Positions 1 through 6,354 of a DNA stretch of 12,342 nucleotides are shown one piece after another (within the stretch, counting starts at the first letter, position 1; every line of letters starts with the position of its first letter). The notes under the pieces are model-generated. The model did no database searches. It saw only the letters and a list, made by a program, of their open reading frames with translations, and was not told the origin of the DNA. The DNA comes from a bacterium (GTDB lineage Bacteria; Bacteroidota; Bacteroidia; Cytophagales; Thermonemataceae): positions 1 to 12,342 of the forward strand of contig JANYGM010000236.1 of NCBI GenBank assembly GCA_025362415.1, written 5' to 3'. The position numbers and the translations under genes are program-made.

Positions 1-1
1 T

Positions 2-100
2 TTACGTATAGAAAGCCGCAGTCATATGAAAACAAAATTAAATGAAGTAATTGAAATATGTGGGTTGCTTTGGAATTTTAAAAGAGATTTAACTACTTGA
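2..100 (+). CDS. 3' end of an unidentified plus-strand gene (possible transposase C-terminus)
   Basis: A reading frame is open from the left edge and closes with TGA at 98-100, giving about 32 residues (LRIESRSHMKTKLNEV..., then ICGLLWNFKRDLTT). The end ICGLLWNFK is reminiscent of the last helix of some IS5/DDE-type transposases, where a Leu-x-Asn-Phe stretch is common, but the fragment is too short for an assignment. It converges on sdhB. A second frame is also open to position 45, so even the frame is uncertain. An internal ATG at 26 could equally make this a meaningless short ORF. Confidence 0.2.
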   Translation, partial: LRIESRSHMKTKLNEVIEICGLLWNFKRDLTT

Positions 101-128
101 TTATTAAGATATAAAAACTCTATTATAC

Positions 129-183
129 AAGCACATAAAAGGCATTAAATATAAATTTTTATTTTTATGTCTTCTATGTGCCT
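129..183. repeat. Imperfect inverted repeat downstream of sdhB
   Basis: Arms 129-145 and 167-183 match as reverse complements at 14 of 17 positions, around a 21-base AT-only spacer. The element lies directly beyond the sdhB stop codon. There is no T tract after the hairpin on the sdhB strand, so it is not a canonical intrinsic terminator. It may still protect the mRNA 3' end, or be a copy of a dispersed intergenic palindrome; similar sequences of the 'ctatgtgcctatgtgg' style are, from memory, common between Bacteroidota genes. Confidence 0.45.
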
Positions 184-199
184 ATGTGGTAAATAAAAA

Positions 200-970
200 T
201 TATTCTAGTGTATTAGAAGAAATTTTTGCACCATAATAATCTCTGTTCATACGTGCAATATTAAATAAAGAAATCCCTTTTGGACACTCTGCAGAACACG
301 CTCCTGTATTAGAACACGCCCCAAATCCTTCTAAGTCCATTTGAGCAATCATTTTTTCTGCACGAGCATCTCTTTCAGCTTGTCCTTGTGGCAAAAGTCC
401 CAAATGGGCAATTTTTGCAGACACAAAAAGCATAGCAGAAGCATTTTTGCAAGCAGCTACACACGCTCCACAACCAATACAAGCGGCAGCGTCCATTGCA
501 AGGTCTGCATTAGTTTTTGGAATAGGAATTTCGTTAGCATCAACAGTTACACCTGTATTTACAGATACAAAGCCGCCTTGCTGAATAATACGGTCAAAAG
601 CACTTCTATTCACTGCCAAATCCTTCACGACAGGAAATGCAGCAGCTCTCCAAGGCTCAATATAAATAGTGTCGCCATCTTTAAAACTACGCATATGTAG
701 CTGGCAAGTTGTTGTTTGTTTAGGTCCGTGAGGCTTTCCATTGATGTAAAGGCTGCACATTCCGCAAATTCCCTCACGACAGTCGTGGTCAAAAGAAACT
801 GGTTCACCACCATTTTTTAGCAAATCCTCGTTCAAAGTGTCTAGCATTTCTAAGAAAGACATATCCGCAGAGATGCCTGTAACCTTATAATCTACCATTT
901 TACCTGTTTCATTGGTGTTTTTTTGTCTCCAAATTTTCAGGGTGAGGTTCATTGTTTTTTCCGTTGTCAT
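200..970 (-). CDS. sdhB: Succinate dehydrogenase/fumarate reductase iron-sulfur subunit
   Basis: This subunit passes electrons between the flavin of SdhA and the quinone site of the membrane subunit, through three Fe-S clusters on the cytoplasmic face of the inner membrane. All ligand motifs are visible: the N-terminal ferredoxin-like [2Fe-2S] set (DCREGICGMC and a later TTTCQ), the [4Fe-4S] motif CIGCGACVAAC, and the C-terminal CSNTGACSAECPKGI that supplies the [3Fe-4S] site. Its 256 residues are typical of the Bacteroidota type. The ATG at 970 is used; a second Met at residue 7 (952) is a possible alternative. Unusually it is not next to sdhA: a Uma2-like gene and three small ORFs intervene on the same strand, and the nearest lies 27 bp upstream, so cotranscription with sdhA would need a long readthrough message. 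Confidence 0.97.
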   Translation of the reverse strand: MTTEKTMNLTLKIWRQKNTNETGKMVDYKVTGISADMSFLEMLDTLNEDLLKNGGEPVSFDHDCREGICGMCSLYINGKPHGPKQTTTCQLHMRSFKDGDTIYIEPWRAAAFPVVKDLAVNRSAFDRIIQQGGFVSVNTGVTVDANEIPIPKTNADLAMDAAACIGCGACVAACKNASAMLFVSAKIAHLGLLPQGQAERDARAEKMIAQMDLEGFGACSNTGACSAECPKGISLFNIARMNRDYYGAKISSNTLE

Positions 971-997
971 ATTGATTATTTGTTTTTATATGAATTT

Positions 998-1609
998 TTA
1001 CGTTAAGTTTTTATTTGATTTTCTGATTGGTTTATGTGGATTTTCAGTATCAAAAACAGTATTTGCATATAATTCTTTGATTTCTATTTCAGCCTCACCA
1101 ATTATTATTTTTTCGTTAATATTCTTGTTGATACGCACTATCCAATCATTATTTAAAGTACGTTTATAGCTCATTATTTCAATTTTTTCACTATCTATAA
1201 GCCAATATTCTTGCAGACTTTCTAAGGTTATATAGCAACTTAATTTTTCTGTTCTATCATAATCATTAGTATTTTTTGATGTAATTTCTATGATAATAGC
1301 AGGGTTTAAAAGTACATCTATATCTTTTTTCCTATTAAAAGTGCCTTTCCCATAGCCCACAATCACATCAGGATAAACATATCTTTCATAAGCAGGGATT
1401 TTGACAAGCATACGACTAATATAAATTCTAAAGTCTTTGTGCTTTAAATATATGCCTAATTGTCCAACAATATTGGTCATCATTGAACAATGGTCTATTG
1501 GCACACCTTCAATAGGTACAATTATACCTGCGTGGTATTCATTTTTGTAGAATGTAGTTGTTTCCAAACGCAAATATTCTTCTTCTGATACTTTTGTAAG
1601 TGTTTCCAT
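998..1609 (-). CDS. Uma2-family (DUF820) endonuclease-like protein
   Basis: The 203-residue protein has the layout of the Uma2/DUF820 family, PD-(D/E)xK-fold proteins expanded in cyanobacteria and some Cytophagia. Visible family marks are YPDVIVGYG (Asp81), NPAIIIEITSKNT (Glu108, beginning the Glu-x-x-Ser-x-x-Thr signature), YDRTEKLSCY (Lys122) and SLQEYWLID. The basic C-terminal tail (NPHKPIRKSNKNLT) lies outside the conserved core. The nuclease fold is well supported by family knowledge, but no biological role is established for these proteins. It lies between small helical ORFs and sdhB on the same strand, with gaps of 23 and 27 bp. Low G+C compared with sdhA and sdhB suggests acquisition or relaxed composition. 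Confidence 0.85.
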   Translation of the reverse strand: METLTKVSEEEYLRLETTTFYKNEYHAGIIVPIEGVPIDHCSMMTNIVGQLGIYLKHKDFRIYISRMLVKIPAYERYVYPDVIVGYGKGTFNRKKDIDVLLNPAIIIEITSKNTNDYDRTEKLSCYITLESLQEYWLIDSEKIEIMSYKRTLNNDWIVRINKNINEKIIIGEAEIEIKELYANTVFDTENPHKPIRKSNKNLT

Positions 1610-1632
1610 TTGGTTTATTTTAAAAAATGTAT

Positions 1633-1869
1633 TTAGGCAAATCTTTGTAATAAACGCTCTTCTAACTCTTCTGTTTTACTTTCAAAGCGTTCAAAGCGTT
1701 TTTGGTAGATTTTGCTAAAAGTTTGTTCTACTAATTTTCTATCTTCAAATGCCAATCCATCAAGGAAAACATTATATTCTGCTACAATTTCATCTTGTTT
1801 TTCAGTTGGTACATTAAGGATTTTGTTTATCCAATGATGGATTATTTGCGCTACTTGGTCATTTTTCAT
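1633..1869 (-). CDS. Small helical protein of unknown function
   Basis: This is 78 residues, starting at the ATG at 1869. I do not recognise the family. The sequence is highly charged and predicted almost wholly helical. The C-terminal half (FSKIYQKRFERFESKTEEL and beyond) has heptad-like hydrophobic spacing that suggests a short coiled coil. There is no signal peptide or membrane segment. It lies 31 bp after the next small ORF and 23 bp before the Uma2 gene on the same strand, so joint transcription is likely. It may be a partner or regulator of the Uma2 protein, but only position supports that. Confidence 0.6.
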   Translation of the reverse strand: MKNDQVAQIIHHWINKILNVPTEKQDEIVAEYNVFLDGLAFEDRKLVEQTFSKIYQKRFERFESKTEELEERLLQRFA

Positions 1870-1900
1870 AGTAATGGTTTTCCCAATATTTATTCTATAT

Positions 1901-2101
1901 TTACTTTGCTAAAATATCATTCACTTGTTGGCGCAAAAATGCGGTTTTTTGTTTTAGATTTTCTGCAATTTTTTGTTTTTCAAACTCGTTAAGTTGTTCA
2001 TAATCTTGATGAATTTGATGCAAATATATTATTTCTTCTCCTCTATCTTTGATATTAGATAAATTTTCCAAAACATTTTCTATATCTAGTAATTTTTTCA
2101 T
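1901..2101 (-). CDS. Small helical protein of unknown function
   Basis: The product is 66 residues, ATG at 2101, beginning MKKLLDIENVLENLSNIKD. It is rich in Leu, Glu, Gln and Lys and predicted to be helical throughout, with no Cys and no membrane segment. It follows the preceding small ORF by only 6 bp and precedes the next by 31 bp, which points to one polycistronic message. It shares general character with the 1633-1869 and 2108-2275 products, but I see no clear sequence homology. A protein-protein interaction role is plausible; no function can be named. Confidence 0.6.
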   Translation of the reverse strand: MKKLLDIENVLENLSNIKDRGEEIIYLHQIHQDYEQLNEFEKQKIAENLKQKTAFLRQQVNDILAK

Positions 2102-2107
2102 ATGATT

Positions 2108-2275
2108 TTAGTTTTCATTTTCAACATTAGTAATTTCTTTTATTATTCTCATCAAATCCTCTAAAAGTTGGTCTATCAATTCCTCATCATTGTTTGTTTC
2201 CTGAATTGTTCTAATCAGTCCTTCAATATTACTTTTAAGATTTTTAAGTGCATTTAATTTTTTCTCATCTTTCAT
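2108..2275 (-). CDS. Small acidic helical protein of unknown function
   Basis: From the ATG at 2275 the product is 55 residues (MKDEKKLNALKNLKSNIEG...), ending in an acidic tail NVENEN. The frame extends upstream to a TTG at 2329, giving 73 residues. I prefer the ATG because the extra segment coincides with a direct repeat and an RNA-hairpin-like palindrome (2302-2347), which looks like leader rather than code. It is helical, without membrane segment or Cys. It is the first small gene downstream of sdhA and lies 6 bp before the next ORF. No family is recognised. Confidence 0.5.
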   Translation of the reverse strand: MKDEKKLNALKNLKSNIEGLIRTIQETNNDEELIDQLLEDLMRIIKEITNVENEN

Positions 2276-2301
2276 TTTATTTCCAATTTTAAGTAGCTTT
2301 T

Positions 2302-2327
2302 GAGTGACGAGCAAAAACTCATCACCC
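2302..2327 (-). other. RNA hairpin in the spacer after sdhA
   Basis: On the transcribed minus strand, GGGTGATGAG (2327-2318) pairs with CTCGTCACTC (2311-2302) around a 6-base TTTTTG loop, giving a 10-bp stem with two G-T wobbles. The pairing is better on the minus strand than on the plus strand, where the wobbles become A-C mismatches. No T tract follows, so it is not a standard terminator. It may be a processing or stability element that separates sdhA expression from the small ORFs. Confidence 0.4.
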
Positions 2328-2347
2328 AAAACTACACACTCATCACC
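2317..2347. repeat. Short direct repeat in the sdhA 3' spacer
   Basis: The 10-mer ACTCATCACC occurs at 2317-2326 and again at 2338-2347, 21 bp apart (one centre-to-centre spacing of two helical turns). The first copy is also the arm of the hairpin at 2302-2327. It could be a paired protein-binding site or a remnant of local duplication. Confidence 0.4.
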
Positions 2348-2354
2348 AAAAATA

Positions 2355-4286
2355 TTATTTATAACTTCTTTGGCTTGGCGTTACGTTTTCAAATACAAGC
2401 ATTTCTTTGTGTAACTCTTCTTGTACATCTTCACCTTTGTATTCCCAAGCAGAAACAAACTGATAATTAACGTCATCACGCATTGCTTCGCCATCTTTTT
2501 CGTACTCTTCTCTAAAGTGTCCGCCACAAGATTCATTTCTTGCAAGTGCGTCATCTATCATAAGCTCACCCAATTCTATCAAATCAGCTACTCTGTACGC
2601 TTTTTCTAGTGTTTGGTTAAACTCTTCATTTGCACCACTCACACGCACATTCGTCCAAAACTCTTTTTTAAGTGCTTGTACTTCTTTTTTAGCAAATGTA
2701 AGCCCTTCTGCACTTCTTGACATTCCGCAATAATCCCAAATCAGTCTGCCCAAAACCTTATGAATTTCATCAACAGTTTTTGTTCCTTTGATAGCAAGAA
2801 GTCTATTGATGCGTTCTCTTACATCATTTTCAGCTTTTTTGAAATCTGGGTGTTCAGTAGAAATTTTTTCATTTGACATTGGTGCAAGATAATCACCAAT
2901 AGTATAAGGAATAACAAAATAACCGTCAGCAAGTCCTTGCATCAACGCACTTGCGCCCAATCTGTTTGCTCCGTGGTCAGAAAAATTAGCTTCTCCTAAC
3001 GCATAAAGTCCTGGAACTGTTGTCATTAGATTATAATCTACCCACAAACCACCCATTGTATAATGCACTGCAGGGTAAATCATCATTGCAGATTTATATG
3101 GATTTTGGTCAGTAATTTGCTGATACATTTCAAACAAATTACCATATTTAGCCGCAATAAGTGCTTCTCCGTCACGTTTGATAGCATCTGTAAAGTCCAG
3201 ATAAACGCCTAAACCTGTTTTTGCTACGCCACGTCCCTCGTCACATACATACTTAGCATTGCGTGAGGCAACATCACGAGGCACAAGATTACCAAATGCA
3301 GGATATTTTCTTTCTAAGAAGTAATCTCTATCCTCTTCTTTCAAATCAGCTGCTTTAAGTTGTCCTTTTCTAATTTTTTCAGCATCTTCTTTGGTTTTTG
3401 GCACCCAAATACGTCCATCATTTCTCAAAGATTCAGACATCAAAGTTAATTTTGATTGGTGGTCGCCTGACACAGGAATACACGTTGGGTGAATTTGCGT
3501 AAAACAAGGATTAGAGAATACTGCACCTCTTTTATGCGCTCTCCATGCTGCAGAAACATTAGAACCCATTGCATTAGTTGAAAGGAAAAATACGTTTCCA
3601 TAACCACCTGTGCAAAGCAAAACTGCGTGTGCAGAATGGCTTTCAATTTTGCCTGTTACAAGGTCTCTTACTACAATTCCACGAGCTTTGCCATCAACGA
3701 CAACCACGTCCATAAGCTCTGTACGTGTGTACATTTTGACTTTCCCAGTAGCAATCTGACGACTAAGCGCAGAATAAGCACCTAAAAGCAGTTGCTGTCC
3801 AGTTTGTCCTTTCGCATAAAAAGTACGTGAAACTTGCGCTCCACCAAAAGAACGGTTTGCCAACAGTCCGCCATATTCACGAGCAAATGGCACACCTTGT
3901 GCTACGCATTGGTCAATAATATTCACAGAAACTTGCGCCAAACGGTACACATTAGCCTCTCTTGACCTATAATCACCACCTTTTATAGTATCATAAAATA
4001 AGCGAAAAATACTATCACCATCATTTTGATAGTTTTTAGCTGCATTTATACCGCCTTGCGCTGCAATAGAGTGCGCTCTGCGTGGGCTATCCTGATAACA
4101 AAATGCTTTTACATTATAACCAAGTTCTGCTAGCGAAGCCGCTGCAGCCGCTCCCGCAAGCCCAGTTCCTACGACAATAACGTCATATTTACGCTTATTA
4201 GCAGGGTTTACGAGTTTCATATTAAACTTGTGTTTTTCCCATTTTTCAGCGAGTGCGCCTGCTGGGACTTTTGATTCTAGCTTCAT
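2355..4286 (-). CDS. sdhA: Succinate dehydrogenase/fumarate reductase flavoprotein subunit
   Basis: This catalytic subunit interconverts succinate and fumarate using covalently bound FAD. Its 643 residues fit the long SdhA/FrdA form of Bacteroidota and epsilonproteobacteria. The N-terminal dinucleotide-binding loop GTGLAGAAAA (Gly40-Gly45) is followed by RRAHSIAAQGG, where His72 is the expected FAD-linkage histidine. Substrate-site segments are also present: QIHPTCIP, SESLRNDGR, and LVPRDVASRN with the expected catalytic arginine. The C-terminal capping and helical regions are complete. The gene is markedly richer in G+C than its neighbours, as expected for a core gene. No Bacteroidota-type promoter is seen in the 112 bp upstream, and no sdhC is adjacent. 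The EcoRI-like restriction gene ends 112 bp upstream on the same strand. Confidence 0.97.
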   Translation of the reverse strand: MKLESKVPAGALAEKWEKHKFNMKLVNPANKRKYDVIVVGTGLAGAAAAASLAELGYNVKAFCYQDSPRRAHSIAAQGGINAAKNYQNDGDSIFRLFYDTIKGGDYRSREANVYRLAQVSVNIIDQCVAQGVPFAREYGGLLANRSFGGAQVSRTFYAKGQTGQQLLLGAYSALSRQIATGKVKMYTRTELMDVVVVDGKARGIVVRDLVTGKIESHSAHAVLLCTGGYGNVFFLSTNAMGSNVSAAWRAHKRGAVFSNPCFTQIHPTCIPVSGDHQSKLTLMSESLRNDGRIWVPKTKEDAEKIRKGQLKAADLKEEDRDYFLERKYPAFGNLVPRDVASRNAKYVCDEGRGVAKTGLGVYLDFTDAIKRDGEALIAAKYGNLFEMYQQITDQNPYKSAMMIYPAVHYTMGGLWVDYNLMTTVPGLYALGEANFSDHGANRLGASALMQGLADGYFVIPYTIGDYLAPMSNEKISTEHPDFKKAENDVRERINRLLAIKGTKTVDEIHKVLGRLIWDYCGMSRSAEGLTFAKKEVQALKKEFWTNVRVSGANEEFNQTLEKAYRVADLIELGELMIDDALARNESCGGHFREEYEKDGEAMRDDVNYQFVSAWEYKGEDVQEELHKEMLVFENVTPSQRSYK

Positions 4287-4343
4287 TTTGTGAATATATT
4301 TTGAGAATTTATTATGTTTTTTGTGTTGTATTTATGCTCTAAT

Positions 4344-4383
4344 TAACTTTTTGGACTGTTTTTCTATTTTTATTGAAATAAGA
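4344..4383. repeat. Left copy of the direct repeat flanking the EcoRI-like system
   Basis: TAACTTTTTGGACT at 4344-4357 is repeated exactly at 6305-6318. Similarity continues with gaps through 4383: a GTTTTT...ATTTTT...TTGAAA...AAGA pattern is shared with the right copy up to 6354. The two copies bracket the EcoRI-like R and M genes precisely. This copy lies in the leader of sdhA. Confidence 0.6.
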
Positions 4384-4398
4384 TGTGTTTTTTGTCTT

Positions 4399-5202
4399 TC
4401 ATTCAGTCACACCTATAATTCTTAGTGAAGTTATTGAAATATCCATCATTATTGGCAACATCTCATCAATAGTCCATTCCGTAGGCTTTGTAAAAATTGA
4501 TACTGCTTGTAGCATAACGGATTGTCTGCCAACAGAGATAAATATATTTTCGCAACTATTTTGATTAATAGGCAAACTGTAGTTTGATGCTGTAAGCCTG
4601 TCTATTCTGTTCAATGAACCTATGTCGTGTTTTAAAGTTGTTTCTGTGCCATCTGGTCGTTTTACTGTTATTGATTCCGTAAGAAAATTTGAGCCTTGTA
4701 AAAACAAAATATAAGGAAAATGTTTTTCATCAATCATTATGTTTCTTATTTCATTTATATTTTTATGAGAACGCTCAATGGCATTCCCTGCTAACATTAA
4801 CTCTTGGTTGTTGTTTTTGCCCACTAAAATTCCTTTGCTGATATTTTCAATGTCTTTTCCTTGATGTTTTGCTTCACAGACTAATACAATACGCCATTTG
4901 TTATCTTTATCTTTAACTTCAATAATTCCTCCATCAGGTCTTATTTCTGCTTTTCCAACAAATATTGTTACTCCTAAGCGAGAGTCTACTGAATTTAATT
5001 TTTCATTTATTTCTTTTTTTTGTAAGGAGGCTCTAAAACGAAATTCAAGTTTGGGAAAGTCATTTTTTAAGGTTTCAAAAACTACCTTAGAAAAATCATT
5101 TACTGTTGTGTCGTGTAGTTGTGCGCTTTCACCAAAGATTTCTTTTGCTCCTTGCCCTCTTACTTTTTCTTTTCTTAATCTGTCAGTTTGCTTTTTCTTC
5201 AT
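4399..5202 (-). CDS. EcoRI-like type II restriction endonuclease (predicted GAATTC)
   Basis: This is a full-length EcoRI homologue of 267 residues (EcoRI itself is 277). It aligns with the remembered EcoRI sequence almost without gaps and with a numbering offset of one. The catalytic triad is present: Asp90 in RPDGG, then Glu110 and Lys112 in VCEAKHQGKD, matching EcoRI D91, E111 and K113. The recognition loop MLAGNAIERSHKN retains Met136, Asn140, Ala141, Glu143 and Arg144. The later recognition arginines are Arg199 and Arg202 in LNRIDRLTASNY (EcoRI R200 and R203). Conservation of the specificity residues predicts the same GAATTC site; this is inference. It starts 7 bp after the stop of its methyltransferase, so R is expressed second. 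The C-terminus lacks the last few EcoRI residues, but no catalytic part is missing. Confidence 0.95.
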   Translation of the reverse strand: MKKKQTDRLRKEKVRGQGAKEIFGESAQLHDTTVNDFSKVVFETLKNDFPKLEFRFRASLQKKEINEKLNSVDSRLGVTIFVGKAEIRPDGGIIEVKDKDNKWRIVLVCEAKHQGKDIENISKGILVGKNNNQELMLAGNAIERSHKNINEIRNIMIDEKHFPYILFLQGSNFLTESITVKRPDGTETTLKHDIGSLNRIDRLTASNYSLPINQNSCENIFISVGRQSVMLQAVSIFTKPTEWTIDEMLPIMMDISITSLRIIGVTE

Positions 5203-5209
5203 TTATGAC

Positions 5210-6193
5210 TTATAACTTTCTGTTCTTGATTAAAATTCTAAAATATGGACATTTGCCATTAATTGATAAATCTTTATCATCATTTCCTTTTCTAAATTTC
5301 ACTAATTCAAATTGTTCTGGATTAAATTTATGTAAAAAAGTAATAGGAACTCCCATAACACCTTCATAATCAATAGGTATATCTTTGGTTTTGTCTACAT
5401 TAATTGCATCATAGTTATCAAATTTAGGATACTGGCTTTCGTTTCCATAATAAGTCTTAGAAAGTATAATATCTTCACTTCGTTTAAATGTGTCTAAATT
5501 TGTTAGCCACAAACAATTATTTGGAGAAATTATTTTATCACCTAAGCTATCAATACGAACCTCTGTGCCATAAAGTTCGTAGTTGTCAGGAACTATAAAA
5601 CCTGAAATACCTCTACCCATATTTATTCCTAACCAAGCCTTATTTTCTTTGATTAGTTTAAAAATTTCTTTGTATGTAATAGCATTTATATTCCCTATTA
5701 TCAAAAATTTTTTTTCGTATTTTAATAATTGCTCTACGTATTCTCTAAATAACGAAAAAGGTGGATTTGTTACTATAATATCAGCTTGTTTCAAAAATTC
5801 AATAACTTCTTGACTACGAAAATCACCATCTCCTTGGAGCATTTTTATGCCTATTTCTTCTGCATTACGAGCTTTTTTTCCATCTTTATCACCTGTATAT
5901 TCAAGAAATACGGCACTTTCAGGTTCTTCTTGAATGAATAAATTTTTTTCTTGATTTTTATAGCAACTTACTAATAGTTTTTTCAGTCCTAAATTTTCAA
6001 AATTATAAGCAAAATAATTAAAAAAATTACTACTTCTTGGGTCGTCACAATTACAAAAAACTACTTTACCTTTAAAATGCTCTTTATAATGTTTCAATTC
6101 ACTTTCTATATCTGAAAGTTGAGTATAAAACTCGTCTCTTTTAAAAAATTTTGCTGTATGTAATGTTTGATTTAGTGTCTTTTCTGCAATCAT
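5210..6193 (-). CDS. M.EcoRI-like adenine-N6 DNA methyltransferase
   Basis: This modification enzyme would protect GAATTC by methylating adenine. The 327 residues match the length and sequence of M.EcoRI (326), with DEFYTQ near residue 20, the CNCDDPR block, the catalytic motif IVTNPPFSLF (Asn143-Phe146), ITYKE, and a near-identical C-terminal region GVMGVPITFLHKFNPEQFEL. The frame extends upstream to a TTG at 6259. I prefer the ATG at 6193 because the protein then aligns end to end with M.EcoRI, and because a TAAATTTG -7 element lies at 6225-6218, just upstream of that ATG and inside the would-be extension. M precedes R here, the reverse of the plasmid-borne EcoRI operon. No controller (C) protein gene is present. 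Confidence 0.95.
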   Translation of the reverse strand: MIAEKTLNQTLHTAKFFKRDEFYTQLSDIESELKHYKEHFKGKVVFCNCDDPRSSNFFNYFAYNFENLGLKKLLVSCYKNQEKNLFIQEEPESAVFLEYTGDKDGKKARNAEEIGIKMLQGDGDFRSQEVIEFLKQADIIVTNPPFSLFREYVEQLLKYEKKFLIIGNINAITYKEIFKLIKENKAWLGINMGRGISGFIVPDNYELYGTEVRIDSLGDKIISPNNCLWLTNLDTFKRSEDIILSKTYYGNESQYPKFDNYDAINVDKTKDIPIDYEGVMGVPITFLHKFNPEQFELVKFRKGNDDKDLSINGKCPYFRILIKNRKL

Positions 6194-6217
6194 TTTTCTA
6201 TATATTTTATTAGGTTG

Positions 6218-6225
6218 CAAATTTA
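6218..6225 (-). promoter_or_regulatory. Candidate Bacteroidota -7 promoter element for the EcoRI-like M-R operon
   Basis: The minus strand reads TAAATTTG, an exact match to the Bacteroidota primary-sigma -7 consensus TAnnTTTG. It starts 32 bases and ends 24 bases before the ATG at 6193. A TTTG lies at 6260-6257, but about 31 bp away rather than the usual 19 or so, so the -33 box is not convincing. It supports independent transcription of M and R and the choice of the ATG start. Confidence 0.45.
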
Positions 6226-6304
6226 CATTTTTTGCTTTTCTACTTGTTTTTACCTGCAAAGTTGCTTTCTTAATTACTAAGTTGTTGCTTTCCTCACGTA
6301 AAAA

Positions 6305-6354
6305 TAACTTTTTGGACTTTGAAATGTTTTTGATTTTTGTTGAAAAAATTAAGA
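6305..6354. repeat. Right copy of the direct repeat flanking the EcoRI-like system
   Basis: This copy carries the exact 14-mer of 4344-4357 at 6305-6318, followed by a gapped version of the same T-rich tail ending in AAGA at 6354, directly next to the stop codon of the second system's methyltransferase. It is about 10 bp longer than the left copy. Same orientation in both copies means that recombination between them would delete the whole EcoRI-like pair. Confidence 0.6.

Noticed and set aside
129..183. Canonical terminator of sdhB
   Set aside because: The arms are imperfect, the loop is 21 bases and there is no T run on the sdhB strand after it, so it is listed only as an inverted repeat.
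341..700. Plus-strand ORF of 119 codons opposite sdhB
   Set aside because: It lies wholly antisense to a secure core gene and its Ser/Cys/His-rich product looks like an antisense translation artefact.
4898..5369. Plus-strand ORFs opposite the EcoRI-like genes
   Set aside because: They are antisense to two strongly supported genes and rich in Phe, Leu and Ser, as expected from complement frames of AT-rich genes.
6194..6259. N-terminal extension of the M.EcoRI-like gene from a TTG
   Set aside because: The extension has no counterpart in M.EcoRI and overlaps a good -7 promoter element. The ATG at 6193 gives the family length.
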